Notes under the pieces: model-generated | The model's input: the letters and a program-made list of their open reading frames with translations, nothing else | The model's database searches: none | What the model was told of the DNA's origin: nothing | Assembly (NCBI RefSeq): GCF_014650575.1 | Contig: NZ_BMVF01000013.1 | Location: 124,001-188,000 of the forward strand | Source of the DNA: Streptomyces naganishii JCM 4654 | GTDB taxonomy: Bacteria > Actinomycetota > Actinomycetes > Streptomycetales > Streptomycetaceae | Reading direction: 5' to 3' | DNA length: 64,000 nucleotides | Part shown: positions 50,203-59,354 of the stretch, in pieces | How the letters are laid out: the number at the start of each line of letters is the position of its first letter | How positions within the stretch are numbered: the stretch's first letter is position 1 | Translations under genes and position numbers: made by a program

Positions 50203-51327
50203 ATGGCCCGGGCGATCTGGTCAGGAGTGATCACCTTCGGGCTCGTAGCCGTCCCCGTGGGCCTCTACACGGCGACCGAGGACCACACGGTCCACTTCCA
50301 CCAGTTGCAGCGCGGCACCTCCGACCGGATCCGCAACCGGCGGGTGAACGAACGCACCGGCGAGGAGGTCGCCGCCCGCGACATCGTCAAGGGCTACGAG
50401 ATCGACCAGGGTCAGTACGTCGTGGTGGAGCCGGACGAGCTGGACGAGATCGCGCCGGGCCGCTCGCGCACCATCGACATCAGCGACTTCGTCGACCTGG
50501 AGGCGATCGAGCCGGTCTACTTCGACCGCACCTACTACGTCGCCCCGCGCGGCGAGGAGTACGGCAAGGTGTACGAGCTGCTGCGCGCGGCGCTGGCGGA
50601 GGCGAACAAGGCCGGGATCGCCACGTTCGTCATGCGCAGCAAGCAGTACCTGACCGCGCTGCGCGCCGAGGACGAGGTGCTGGTGCTGCAGACCCTGCAC
50701 TGGGCGGACGAGGTCCGCGACCCGGGCACGGAGCTGCCCGAACTGCCCTCCGGGCGGGTGGGGCGCGGCAAGCAGCTGGACATGGCGCTGGAGCTGGTCG
50801 ACGCGCTCAGCTCCGACTGGGACCCGTCCCGCTACCGCGACACCTACCAGGAGAAGGTGCGCGAGCTCGTCAAGGCCAAGGCGGAGGGCCAGGAGATCGC
50901 GGTGTCGGAGGAGCCCCCGGAGGCGACCAACGTCATCGACCTGATGAAGGTCCTCGAGGGCAGCCTCCAGGCCGCGCGCTCCGGCCGCGGGGAGCCGGCC
51001 TCCCGGACGACGGGGAAGACGGAGACGACGGGGAAGGCGGGGAAGGCGGGGAAGGCGGCGGAGGCAGGGAAGGCGGAAAGAGCGGGCAGGTCGGCGAAGG
51101 AGCCGACGCGCAAGGCCCCGCCCAGGAAGGCCGGGGCCTCGTCGGAGCGGGGCCGCCGCAGCGCGAGCACCTCCAAGCGCGAGCTGCAGGAGCTGAGCAA
51201 GGCGGAGCTGTACGAGCGGGCGAGCGAACAGGACATCCCGGGCCGCTCGAAGATGAGCCGCAAGGACCTCATCGACGCCCTCGCGGGCGGAAGCGGGGCC
51301 CGCGGCCGCAAGAAGAGCGCCGCCTGA
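50203..51327 (+). CDS. ku: DNA end-binding protein Ku, with Lys/Ala-rich tail and SAP-like domain
   Basis: A 374-residue bacterial Ku for non-homologous end joining. The Ku core (about 1-255) begins MARAIWSGVITFGLVAVPVGLYTATEDHTVHFHQLQ (in part) and has IVKGYEIDQGQYVVVEPDEL and YYVAPRGEEYGKVY. After residue 265 comes an extended Gly/Lys/Ala tail encoded by a short tandem repeat near 51020-51075 (AAGGCGGGG units). The tail ends in a SAP/Rho-N-like helix pair, SKAELYERASEQ and MSRKDLIDALAG. Extended Ku tails bind DNA. No ligD is nearby. ATG 50203 starts at the conserved N-terminus; the longer frame upstream does not. Confidence 0.94.
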   Translation: MARAIWSGVITFGLVAVPVGLYTATEDHTVHFHQLQRGTSDRIRNRRVNERTGEEVAARDIVKGYEIDQGQYVVVEPDELDEIAPGRSRTIDISDFVDLEAIEPVYFDRTYYVAPRGEEYGKVYELLRAALAEANKAGIATFVMRSKQYLTALRAEDEVLVLQTLHWADEVRDPGTELPELPSGRVGRGKQLDMALELVDALSSDWDPSRYRDTYQEKVRELVKAKAEGQEIAVSEEPPEATNVIDLMKVLEGSLQAARSGRGEPASRTTGKTETTGKAGKAGKAAEAGKAERAGRSAKEPTRKAPPRKAGASSERGRRSASTSKRELQELSKAELYERASEQDIPGRSKMSRKDLIDALAGGSGARGRKKSAA

Positions 51328-51405
51328 TTCAGACCATCACGGACCGCTCCATGCCCAGCCAACCAGTCGGCGGTTGTGCGGGGAGCCGATCCGCGGCGGC
51401 GCGGC

Positions 51406-51870
51406 CTAACCGCACTTGCGCTTCCAGCTGTGCCACTTGCCGTCCTTGAAGGTGTTGCAGTACGAGGTGCTGCCGGCCCAGACCGTCACGGCACGCCAAC
51501 TGGCGATCCTGGCCCAGCCCCCCGTGTTGTCGGCGCGTCCGTGGCCCGGCATCTCCTTCCAGCCGTCGGCGGCGCGCCAGGTGTGCCAGATCGTGCGGTT
51601 GGCGGCGACGACGAACGTCTCGTCCGTCGTCCCGTTCCCGTCCCAGTCCACGTCCAGCACCCTGGTGCCGCACTTGTAGTAGCCCTTGTTGGCCCAGCGG
51701 GTGATGGCGCAGCTGCCGGCGGCCACGGCGTTCTCGCCCGCCGCGGCGGGCCGGACGACGGTCCGGTCGGCGCGGGCCGGGGCCGCCGTGGCCGCGACGG
51801 GGAGCAGGCCGACGGTCAGCCCGGCCAGGGCCACCGACATCCCCAGTCCGGCCATGTGTCGTGAAGGCAT
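51406..51870 (-). CDS. Secreted protein of unknown function
   Basis: A 154-residue exported protein. Signal peptide MPSRHMAGLGMSVALAGLTV to about ATAAPARA; mature part about 115 residues with four cysteines (SCAITRWANKGYYKCGT, STSYCNTFKDGKW, KCG at the end). Contains VLDVDWDGNGTTDETFVVAANRTIWHTWRAADGWKEMPGHGRADN, a DWDGNGTTD calcium-loop-like turn, with tryptophans at a regular spacing like FG-GAP/VCBS or lectin-type repeats. No certain family. ATG 51870 has GGGGG 6 bp upstream; a longer frame includes a tandem-repeat region and is not real. Confidence 0.78.
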   Translation of the reverse strand: MPSRHMAGLGMSVALAGLTVGLLPVAATAAPARADRTVVRPAAAGENAVAAGSCAITRWANKGYYKCGTRVLDVDWDGNGTTDETFVVAANRTIWHTWRAADGWKEMPGHGRADNTGGWARIASWRAVTVWAGSTSYCNTFKDGKWHSWKRKCG

Positions 51871-52013
51871 TTCGATCCCCCAATGTGTTGGTGCCTCCGG
51901 TCGGGTCAGAAGGCTACGAGGAAGAGGGCTGTCGCACGTGCGCCGTGGGGTGGAGTTCGCGGTCAACCTTCGGCGTAGGCGCGGGTAAACCCCGGCGGTA
52001 GGGCCGGGGGCCG

Positions 52014-52101
52014 ATTCCGGGCGGGGGGTCGTTTCCGGGCGCGGGTTCGTTTCCGGGCGCGGGTTCGTTTCCGGGCGCGGGTTCGTTTCCCGGGGCGCGC
52101 G
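52014..52101. repeat. 18-bp tandem repeat (GTTTCCGGGCGCGGGTTC)
   Basis: Three perfect 18-bp copies at 52031-52048, 52049-52066 and 52067-52084, with a degenerate copy on each side. It lies in the 278-bp divergent region between the secreted protein and the SGNH hydrolase. In frame it would encode a NPRPET-like repeat, but no gene there has a start and homology. Confidence 0.85.
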
Positions 52102-52113
52102 TGCGACGGCGCC

Positions 52114-52141
52114 ATTTAGCGATTTGCCTAAATCCATTAGG
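52114..52141. promoter_or_regulatory. AT-rich overlapping palindromes before the SGNH hydrolase
   Basis: ATTTAG-n8-CTAAAT (52114-52133) overlaps CCTAA-n5-TTAGG (52127-52141), just 8 bp upstream of the first ATG. The sudden AT-richness in a very GC-rich region suggests an operator. Confidence 0.55.
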
Positions 52142-52148
52142 TAACCGC

Positions 52149-53336
52149 ATGATGGGTTTCGCCATGAATGCTGACCCTCACCTCATCACGACTCCCGTCA
52201 CCGCCGCCCTCCTGCGCGGCGCCCTCGACGTCGAACGCACCGCGTACGGCCTGCTGCCGCACCGGCTGCCCGCGTGGGCGCGCCGACAGATTCCCGACGA
52301 CCAGCTGGCCATGGCCGAGGCCCAGCCGTCCGGGGTGCGCGTGGTCTTCCGCAGCCGCGCCACCACCGTCGAGCTGGACACGCTGCCCACCAAGAGGGCC
52401 TACCGAGGTCTGCCGGCCCCGGCGGACGGCGTCCACGACCTGCTGATCGACGGCCGTCTCGCGGCACAGGCGACGGTGACCGGAGGCAACCTTCGCGTCA
52501 TGGACGTGACCACCGGGTCCGTCGAGGTACGCGAAGGACCGCCCGGCACCGCCCGGTTCGCCGGGCTGCCCGCCCATGACAAGGACGTCGAGATCTGGCT
52601 CCCGCACACCGAGACCACCGAGCTGATCGCCCTGCGCACCGACGCTCCCGTCGAGCCGTTGCCGGACCGTGGGCGCAAGGTGTGGCTCCACCACGGCAGT
52701 TCCATCAGCCACGGCTCCAACGCCACCCATCCGACCGCCACTTGGCCTGCCCTGGCAGCGGCCCGCGGTGGAGTGGAACTGGTCAACATGGGGTTCGGCG
52801 GGGGCGCGCTGCTGGACCCGTTCACCGCTCGCGCGATGCGGGACACCCCCGCCGACCTGATCAGCGTCAAGCTCGGCATCAACGTCGTGAACGCCGACGT
52901 GATGCGTCTGCGCGCCTTCGTTCCCGCGGTCCACGGCTTCCTGGACACCATCCGCGAGGGGCATCCGACCGTGCCGCTCCTGGTGGTCTCCCCCATCCTC
53001 TGCCCGGTGCAGGAGGACACCCCCGGCCCCCTGATGCCCGACTTCGACGGCGGCACCCCGCGCTTCAAGGCCACCGGCGACCCGGCGGAACGCGCCGCCG
53101 GGCGCCTGACGCTCACCGTCGTCCGCGAGGCCCTGGCCCGGATCACCGCCGAGCGGTCGGCCGACGACCCGCACCTGCACTACCTCGACGGCCGCGAGCT
53201 GTACGGCGAGCAGCACTACGCCGAGCTGCCCCTGCCGGACGGGATCCACCCCGGCCCGGAGGGCCACCGACGCATCGCCGGGAACTTCACCCGGCTCGTC
53301 TTCGGCGCCGACGGCCCGTTCCGCTACGAGGCCTGA
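52149..53336 (+). CDS. SGNH/GDSL-family esterase, two-domain
   Basis: A 395-residue protein. The N-terminal part (about 20-175) is a beta-rich domain (VRVVFRSRATTVELDTLP, GNLRVMDVTTGSVEVREG). The C-terminal part is an SGNH hydrolase: block I HHGSSISHGSN (catalytic Ser), block II VNMGFGGGALLD, block III KLGINVVNADVM, block V DGIHPGPEGHRRIA (Asp and His). No signal peptide. Related proteins deacetylate sugars or cleave esters. Start codons at 52149, 52152 and 52164 are possible. Overlapping palindromes directly upstream suggest tight regulation. Confidence 0.87.
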   Translation: MMGFAMNADPHLITTPVTAALLRGALDVERTAYGLLPHRLPAWARRQIPDDQLAMAEAQPSGVRVVFRSRATTVELDTLPTKRAYRGLPAPADGVHDLLIDGRLAAQATVTGGNLRVMDVTTGSVEVREGPPGTARFAGLPAHDKDVEIWLPHTETTELIALRTDAPVEPLPDRGRKVWLHHGSSISHGSNATHPTATWPALAAARGGVELVNMGFGGGALLDPFTARAMRDTPADLISVKLGINVVNADVMRLRAFVPAVHGFLDTIREGHPTVPLLVVSPILCPVQEDTPGPLMPDFDGGTPRFKATGDPAERAAGRLTLTVVREALARITAERSADDPHLHYLDGRELYGEQHYAELPLPDGIHPGPEGHRRIAGNFTRLVFGADGPFRYEA

Positions 53337-53361
53337 GACGAACCGGCGCCGCGTCACGGCC

Positions 53362-54702
53362 TCAGGGAGCCGCGGCGTCTCCTGACCGACCGGGCCGAGC
53401 GGCACCGGACGCCTCGACGCGGGACGCCGGCTCCGGCTCGTCGACGCCCGGGCGGGCGGTGCCGACGCGCGGCCGCGCGAGGACGCTGCGGCCATCGGCG
53501 TCACGCCCGTCCACGACACGGGTGCGGCCGTGCAGCCGCAGCGAGACGGCGGCCAGCGCGATCGCGGCCGTGGTCATCGCCGCCCCCGCCCAGGCCGTGG
53601 ACGCGAAGCCGAAGCCGGCGTCGATCACCGCGCCGCCGAGCCAGGGGCCGCCGGTGTTGCCGAGGTTGAAGGCCGCGGTGGTCGTGGCCCCCGCCAGCGT
53701 GGGCGCGGCGACGGCGACGTTGAACATGCGCGCGTTGAGTGCCGGGGCGGTGTAGAACGCGGAGACGCCCAGCAGGAACGACAGGCCGACCACGGCCACC
53801 GGGCTCGTGGCGAACAGCGCCAGGGCGGCCAGCAGGACGGTCGACGCGGTGATGCCGGAGAGCAGCACGCCGAACAGGTGCGCGTCGGCCACCCGGCCGC
53901 CGATCGTCGTGCCGGTCAGCGCGCCGACGCCGAACAGCGCCAGAACGGTCGGCACCCAGCCGTCCGCCAGCCCGGCCACGTCGGTCAGCAGCGGGGCGAG
54001 GTAGGAGAAGGCGCAGAAGACGCCGCCCGCCGCGAGCGCGGTGATGGCGACGGACAGCCAGACCTGCCGGTCGCGGTAGATGGCCAGCTCGCTCTTCAGC
54101 CCGCTTCGCCGCTCAGACACCGGGATGTGAGGGATACGGGTCACCACGCCGACGAGCGCGACCGCGGAGGCGGCCCCCACGGCCCAGAAGGCGGCCCGCC
54201 AGCCGAGGTGTTCGCCGAGGAAGGCGCCGGCCGGGACGCCCAGGACGTTTGCGATGGACAGTCCGCCGATCATCACCGCCATCGCGCGGGCCCGGGCGGT
54301 GGCCGGCACCATCGCGATGGCGACGGCGGCGCCGACCGCCCAGAAGCCCGCGCACGCCAGCGCGCTCAGCACACGCGATACGAACAGCACCTCGTACGTC
54401 GGCGCCAGCGCGCCCATGGTCTGGCCAAGGCCGAACACCGCGAGGAGCGCGACCAGAGTGGTCTTGCGCGGCAGCCGCAGGGTCGCGGCGGCGAGCAGGG
54501 GTGCGCCGACCACCATGCCGATCGCGAAGGCCGATATCAGCAGGCCCGCCCGCGGGATGGACACCCCCATGTCGTCCGCGATGGGCGGCAGCAGCCCCGA
54601 GAGCATGAACTCGCTGGTGCCGAGCGCGAACACGGACACGGCCAGGACGTAGACGGCGAGCGGCATGCGGGGGGCAGCCGGGCGTGCGGGGGATGCGGGC
54701 AT
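53362..54702 (-). CDS. MFS drug exporter (Cmx/CmrA-like)
   Basis: A 446-residue 12-helix major facilitator. N-terminus MPLAVYVLAVSVFALGTSEFMLSGLLPPIADD is typical for the Cmx/CmrA chloramphenicol-exporter and AraJ-type group; GMVVGAPLLAAATLRLPRK is motif A. The last 55 residues form a polar Arg/Asp-rich tail beyond helix 12. ATG 54702 or 54666 could start it; the latter is closer to helix 1. Export of chloramphenicol or sugars is inference from the family. Confidence 0.88.
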   Translation of the reverse strand: MPASPARPAAPRMPLAVYVLAVSVFALGTSEFMLSGLLPPIADDMGVSIPRAGLLISAFAIGMVVGAPLLAAATLRLPRKTTLVALLAVFGLGQTMGALAPTYEVLFVSRVLSALACAGFWAVGAAVAIAMVPATARARAMAVMIGGLSIANVLGVPAGAFLGEHLGWRAAFWAVGAASAVALVGVVTRIPHIPVSERRSGLKSELAIYRDRQVWLSVAITALAAGGVFCAFSYLAPLLTDVAGLADGWVPTVLALFGVGALTGTTIGGRVADAHLFGVLLSGITASTVLLAALALFATSPVAVVGLSFLLGVSAFYTAPALNARMFNVAVAAPTLAGATTTAAFNLGNTGGPWLGGAVIDAGFGFASTAWAGAAMTTAAIALAAVSLRLHGRTRVVDGRDADGRSVLARPRVGTARPGVDEPEPASRVEASGAARPGRSGDAAAP

Positions 54703-54955
54703 AACTGGTGCCAACCACACGTGACCTCGGCTCATTCCCGCCGCGCCCGGCGTCTCGGCCCTCGGACACCGCGTCCTCAGTGCCGCGCCAGACGCATTCT
54801 CAGTAGTCGCGTCCCGCCACGAACTGGCACGTGACTCCCCCACTCACGCCCACCGCGACCACCCCGCCAGACGGAGATCACGTCCGTGCGTCCGCTCCGC
54901 ACCGGCGACTTGGTACGGTGCGGGTGGAAGGCACGGACAGTCGTGGCAGCGCTCG

Positions 54956-55834
54956 ATGGAGACAGGGCAGGGGGGCCAGGCGACGGTGCAGGCGCCTGAG
55001 GCGCGACGGGCGGTGGCCGCGGCCATGTCGATCGCCTCGTCACTCGGCCTGACGGCCGGCGAAGCGGTCGTTCTTCACGACTCCAACAAGCTCACTCTGC
55101 GTCTGCTGCCCTGCGACGTCCTGGCCCGAGTCGCGCCCGCGGGGCAGCATCAGGTCGCACGGTTCGAAGTCGGGCTCGCTCAGCGGCTCGCCGCACGCGG
55201 GTGCCCTGTGGGCACTCCCGAGCCTCGAGTGGAGCCACGCGTCCATCCGCGTGATGGTTTCGCCGTCACGCTGTGGACCTATTACGCCCCCGTACCGCCC
55301 CGCGAGGTCCCGGCAGCCGGCTACGCCCACGCGCTGGAGCGGCTCCACGCGGGCATGCGCGGGCTCGACGTCCCCGCGCCGCACTTCACGGACCGGGTCG
55401 AGCAGGCCCAACGGCTCGTCGCGGACCGCCGACGCACCCCGGCCCTCGCCGACGCGGACCGGAAGCTGCTCGGCGGCACGCTGCGCGACCTGAGGCGGGC
55501 GATCGGCGAGCGTGCGGGCGCCGGGCAACTTCTGCACGGCGAGCCGCACCCGGGCAACCTGCTCAGCACGGAGAACGGGCCGCTGTTCGTGGACTTGGAG
55601 ACGTGTTGCCGTGGCCCTGTCGAATTCGACCTCGCTCATGCGCCCGAAGAAGTCGCCGAGCACTACCCGGGTGCCGATCCGCGCCTGCTGCGCGAGTGCC
55701 GGGTGCTCGTACTGGCGATGATCACAGCGTGGCGCTGGGACCGGGACGACCAGCTCCCCGACGGGCGCCGGCTGGGCGTGGAGTGGCTCGGCCGGCTCCG
55801 GGCGGCACTCGGCCGCGACAGCCCGGACGTTTAG
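54956..55834 (+). CDS. Phosphotransferase family protein (APH-like)
   Basis: A 292-residue kinase-fold protein. Catalytic loop LLHGEPHPGNLL and metal motif LFVDLETCC are clear; the N-lobe begins LGLTAGEAVVLHDSNKLTLRLL with the ATP-binding Lys in a poor match. Length is typical of the aminoglycoside/homoserine/fructosamine kinase-like group. A possible substrate cannot be told. It is convergent with the Sua5 gene. A run of upstream codons from 54831 in another frame is not coding. Confidence 0.82.
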   Translation: METGQGGQATVQAPEARRAVAAAMSIASSLGLTAGEAVVLHDSNKLTLRLLPCDVLARVAPAGQHQVARFEVGLAQRLAARGCPVGTPEPRVEPRVHPRDGFAVTLWTYYAPVPPREVPAAGYAHALERLHAGMRGLDVPAPHFTDRVEQAQRLVADRRRTPALADADRKLLGGTLRDLRRAIGERAGAGQLLHGEPHPGNLLSTENGPLFVDLETCCRGPVEFDLAHAPEEVAEHYPGADPRLLRECRVLVLAMITAWRWDRDDQLPDGRRLGVEWLGRLRAALGRDSPDV

Positions 55835-55889
55835 AGCTGATCGCGACGTCCAGAGCTGATCGCGGTCGGGCCTACGGCGTGCGGGCCGG

Positions 55890-56867
55890 TCACACAGTGG
55901 GCCGGGGCCCCGCGGCGCGGCGGAGCCGGTTGGCGATGGCCAGCCCCAGGCCCTCCTCCGCGGGCAGGGAGGCGATGATGAGGTCGCACCCCTGCTGGTC
56001 GAGTTCGCGCAGGAAGCCGTACAGCCCGCGCGCGTAGGCGGCCATCGAGGCGGGGACGGCCACCACGGCGTGCGCCTTCACCGGGGTGCCGACGAGGGAG
56101 GCGGGGAGGAAGACGCCCACCTGGTGACCGAGTTCCTGCGCGAGCCGCGCCTCGTCGACGACCTTCTCGGGCTCGACGAGCACGACCCGCGCGCTCGGCG
56201 CGTAGTGGGACGGGTGCTGGCCCGGCACCCGGACACGGCTCGTCGCGGGTACCGCGAGCGGGTGCCCCAGTACGGCTTCGAGGTCCTCGCGCGTCACACC
56301 GCCGGGCCGGAGGATGCTCAGGGTGTCCCCCGTGGCGTCGACGATGGTCGACTCGACGCCGACCTGGCAGTCACCGCCGTCCAGGACGAAGTCGACCGCG
56401 TCACCGAGCTCGGTGCGGACGTGATCCGCCGTGGTGGGGCTGACCGAGCCGAAGCGGTTGGCGGACGGGGCGGTGACGCCGCCGCCGAAGGCGGAGAGCA
56501 GGGCGAGGGCGACGGGGTGGTCGGGCACACGCACGGCCACCGTCTCCAGACCGCCGGTCGCTTCGAGGGGCACCCGGCGGCCGCGCCGCAGGACCAGGGT
56601 GAGGGGTCCCGGCCAGAAGTGCTCCGCCAGCAGGCGCGCGGCCTCCGGCACGTCCTCGACCCACTCGTCCAGCTGCTCCGCGCCGCCGATGTGGACGATC
56701 AGCGGGTGGTTGGGCGGGCGGCCCTTGGCCTGGAAGATGCGGGAGACGGCGACAGGGTCCTCGGCGTTGGCGCCCAGACCGTAGACCGTCTCGGTCGGGA
56801 GAGCCACCAGGCCTCCCGCGCGCAGCACACCCGCCGCCTTCTCGATGTCACTGGCTTGTGCCGTCAC
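55890..56867 (-). CDS. L-threonylcarbamoyladenylate synthase (Sua5 type)
   Basis: A 325-residue enzyme of the YrdC/Sua5 family, making threonylcarbamoyl-AMP for t6A at position 37 of ANN-decoding tRNAs. The YrdC domain shows GGLVALPTETVYGLGANA, IFQAKGRPPNHPL, FWPGPLTLVL, VTAPSANRFGSVSPT and VGVESTIVD. The extra Sua5 domain (about 215-325) follows the linker PGQHPSHYAPSARV. GTG 56867 is the family start. Many streptomycetes have a short TsaC too; this may be the second copy. Confidence 0.92.
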   Translation of the reverse strand: MTAQASDIEKAAGVLRAGGLVALPTETVYGLGANAEDPVAVSRIFQAKGRPPNHPLIVHIGGAEQLDEWVEDVPEAARLLAEHFWPGPLTLVLRRGRRVPLEATGGLETVAVRVPDHPVALALLSAFGGGVTAPSANRFGSVSPTTADHVRTELGDAVDFVLDGGDCQVGVESTIVDATGDTLSILRPGGVTREDLEAVLGHPLAVPATSRVRVPGQHPSHYAPSARVVLVEPEKVVDEARLAQELGHQVGVFLPASLVGTPVKAHAVVAVPASMAAYARGLYGFLRELDQQGCDLIIASLPAEEGLGLAIANRLRRAAGPRPTV

Positions 56868-56986
56868 CCTCGCAGTCCTCTCACCGTTCGGCTCCCCCAC
56901 GTTCCTACCATGTCGGCCCACTCCGGTCGAAAGCCGTCCGGGAGGTGGCGGAGGACCACGGGGCGCGGGAGCCGCCTCGCCCCGGC

Positions 56987-57646
56987 CTACCTCCGGGTGC
57001 CGCAGCCCGGGCAGAAGGCCGAGCCGGCGGGCAGCACCGAGGAGCAGGACCCGCAGTGTTCGGGCTGGGCCAGCCGGTGACCGCAGCCGGGACAGAAGGC
57101 GGAGCCGTGGGTCTCGGTGCGGCACTGGGGGCAGACCAGCTGCCGGGGCGTGGTGACGTCGTAGCTCTGACCGGCCTGCTGGCCGGCCGCGTACGCTCGC
57201 TGGGCGGCCATGTCGGTGAGTCCCTGCTGCTGGGCCGCCGTGGCCTCGGCCGCGGTGTCCGGCGCGCAGGCCAGGCACAGGCCCTGGGCGGCGTTCCAGC
57301 AGCGGGCGCACACGTAGTGGGTGCAGCGGGCGCAGCGGTTGAAGTGCCCCTGCGCGTTGCCGATCGCCCGCTCGAAAGCGTGGTCGCGGGCGCGGCCCCA
57401 TCCGGCGCCGGCGAGCCCTTCGGCGGCGGAGGTCAGCCCGCTGCCGGTGCGGCCGAGGAGCCCCCAGGCCACGTTGACCCCTTTTTCCAGCCAGCTGGCG
57501 GCGCGTTCCCCGCTGTAGGGCTCGAAGGGCGAGCGCCATGTGTCGTAGCACCGCGAGCAGGAGAACTCGAACTGGAAGCCCGCCCCGGTGCCGTCGCGCA
57601 CGCACAGGTCACGGTAGTTGTCGCTGAAGTAGATCTCGCTGCTCAC
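56987..57646 (-). CDS. Zinc-ribbon protein
   Basis: A 219-residue cytosolic protein rich in zinc-binding cysteine pairs: CSRCYDTW (about 35), NRCARCTHYVCARCWNAAQGLCLAC (about 108-135), and a C-terminal double zinc ribbon, CPQCRTETHGSAFCPGCGHRL and CGSCSSVLPAGSAFCPGCG. The middle is Ala/Gln-rich. Such proteins probably mediate protein or nucleic acid contacts; no catalytic motif. GTG 57646 has GGGGGG 5 bp upstream; a longer frame from 57853 has no cysteine pairs. Confidence 0.85.
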   Translation of the reverse strand: MSSEIYFSDNYRDLCVRDGTGAGFQFEFSCSRCYDTWRSPFEPYSGERAASWLEKGVNVAWGLLGRTGSGLTSAAEGLAGAGWGRARDHAFERAIGNAQGHFNRCARCTHYVCARCWNAAQGLCLACAPDTAAEATAAQQQGLTDMAAQRAYAAGQQAGQSYDVTTPRQLVCPQCRTETHGSAFCPGCGHRLAQPEHCGSCSSVLPAGSAFCPGCGTRR

Positions 57647-57866
57647 GCAGTCCCCCCACATGTGTGCCGAACGTGAAGTCCTCGCGGAGGAGGACGCGGG
57701 GAGAACCGTACTGGTTTTCGCCATCGGCGGGTAACCAGGGTCATGAAACGTGACGTGACTTGGGGGAATCTTGCCCGGCCGGCGGGAACACCTGCGAAAA
57801 GGGCGAGTTGAGCCTCCCCGGCTGAGCACGCGTCGGCCCCGGCCGGCCCTCACCGCGGACCGGCCC

Positions 57867-58925
57867 TCACCGCGGCGCCGGCAGCCACCTGCTGAGCCAT
57901 CCGAAAGCCGCCGGATATTCGGCGGACCAGGTGTTGAAGTTGTGGCCGCCGTCGGCGAGCAGCAGTGTGCGCACCTGGACGCGCGAGTGCGCGGCGGCGG
58001 CCAGGAACCCCTCGATGGCGGAGGGCGGGCTGAGCCGGTCCTGGCGGGAGGTGGCCAGGAAGAGGCTGACGCGCGCGTGGGTGCCGGCGACGATGTGGGT
58101 CGGGCTGTTGGCCCGGCGCAGCGCCGGATCCTGGAGGACGGAGGGGTCCCCGGTCAGCGGGTCGGGGTCGAGGGCGGCGCCCGCGGCGAAGACCTTCGGG
58201 TACTGCAGCGGCAGCTTCGCGGCGCAGAAGCCGCCCGTGGAGTAGCCCATCAGTCCCCAGCCCGAGGGCGCCGGCAGCGTACGGAACTTGTGCCGCACCA
58301 GGTCGGGTACGTCTTCGGCCAGCCAGGTCGCCACCTTGCGCTGCGGCAGGTCGCTGCAGTCGGTGTCCACACTGCCCGGGTCGACCACCGGCATCACCAG
58401 GATGAACGGATGTGCCTTGCCCTGTTTCACCAGGTCCGCGAAGGCCCCCGGCATCCCGCCGTGCTCCAGCCAGGACTGCGGTGAGCCGGGGACCCCGTGC
58501 AGCAGCATCAGCACCGGGAACCGTTGCTTCCGGTAGGCGGCCTGGTCGTACTCGGGCGGCGTCCACACCAGAACCTGGCCCGACAGCGTGGAGCGCCGGC
58601 CGCGGAAGTAGGTGTCCAGGACGCCGCCGCGCGTGCCGTGGCTGAACTTCGCCCGGCTCACCGGGGGCCCGGGCATCGCCACCGCGTTGGCCCCGTTCGT
58701 GCCCAGCAGGTCGTCCCACGACGCGTACAGGCCGTAGCTGTTGTTGATGTAGGTCACCACCACGCCGATGGCGGTCAGCTGGCAGACCACGATCATCGCC
58801 GCGTGCACCAGCCAGCGCACGGCCCGCGGCCCGCCCACCCGCGACCACACGGCGACGGTGCCCACCATCGCGAGGACCATCGCGGCGATCAGTACGAAGA
58901 AGAACGGCGCACCGGTCAGAGCCAC
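57867..58925 (-). CDS. Membrane-anchored esterase (antigen 85/FrmB-like alpha/beta hydrolase)
   Basis: A 352-residue protein with two N-terminal hydrophobic helices (about 8-30 and 45-62), then an exported alpha/beta hydrolase domain. FPVLMLLHGVPGSPQSWLEHG forms the oxyanion hole; GWGLMGYSTGGFCAAKLP is the nucleophile elbow (Ser in GYSTGG); the final His is in DGGHNFNTW. It resembles mycolyltransferase-like and FrmB esterases. GTG 58925 has GGGGAGG 8 bp upstream. It may act on cell-envelope esters. Confidence 0.87.
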   Translation of the reverse strand: MALTGAPFFFVLIAAMVLAMVGTVAVWSRVGGPRAVRWLVHAAMIVVCQLTAIGVVVTYINNSYGLYASWDDLLGTNGANAVAMPGPPVSRAKFSHGTRGGVLDTYFRGRRSTLSGQVLVWTPPEYDQAAYRKQRFPVLMLLHGVPGSPQSWLEHGGMPGAFADLVKQGKAHPFILVMPVVDPGSVDTDCSDLPQRKVATWLAEDVPDLVRHKFRTLPAPSGWGLMGYSTGGFCAAKLPLQYPKVFAAGAALDPDPLTGDPSVLQDPALRRANSPTHIVAGTHARVSLFLATSRQDRLSPPSAIEGFLAAAAHSRVQVRTLLLADGGHNFNTWSAEYPAAFGWLSRWLPAPR

Positions 58926-59354
58926 CGACCCACCTCCCCACACCGGCGGGGCGGGCGGACCCCCCGGCCCGCCGGCCACCGCCCGTCGATCACGGCCAAG
59001 ACCTTCCGCGGACGACGCCCAGCGACCCCGTCCGCCCTGCTAGACGAACAAGAACGCCTTCACGCTCCCGGACAAGGAAAGTCTCACGACGTGATCCGAG
59101 GCACGTCACCCCAGCCGGCCGCCGGCCACCGCCCGGTCCGACGCACCGCCCTGGGCGGGGCCGCCCGGACAGCAACCGCCCGGCACGTGCCGCCGCCGTA
59201 CCGCGACCCGCCACACGGCACACGGCACACGCCACACGGCACGCGGCACGCCGCGCGGTCCGGGGACACCGGGACGATACGGGAGCATTTCCCGTTTGCC
59301 CCGTCGGCGCGACACCCGTACCCGGTCCCGGCCCGCCGTACAGGCGGAGTCAGG

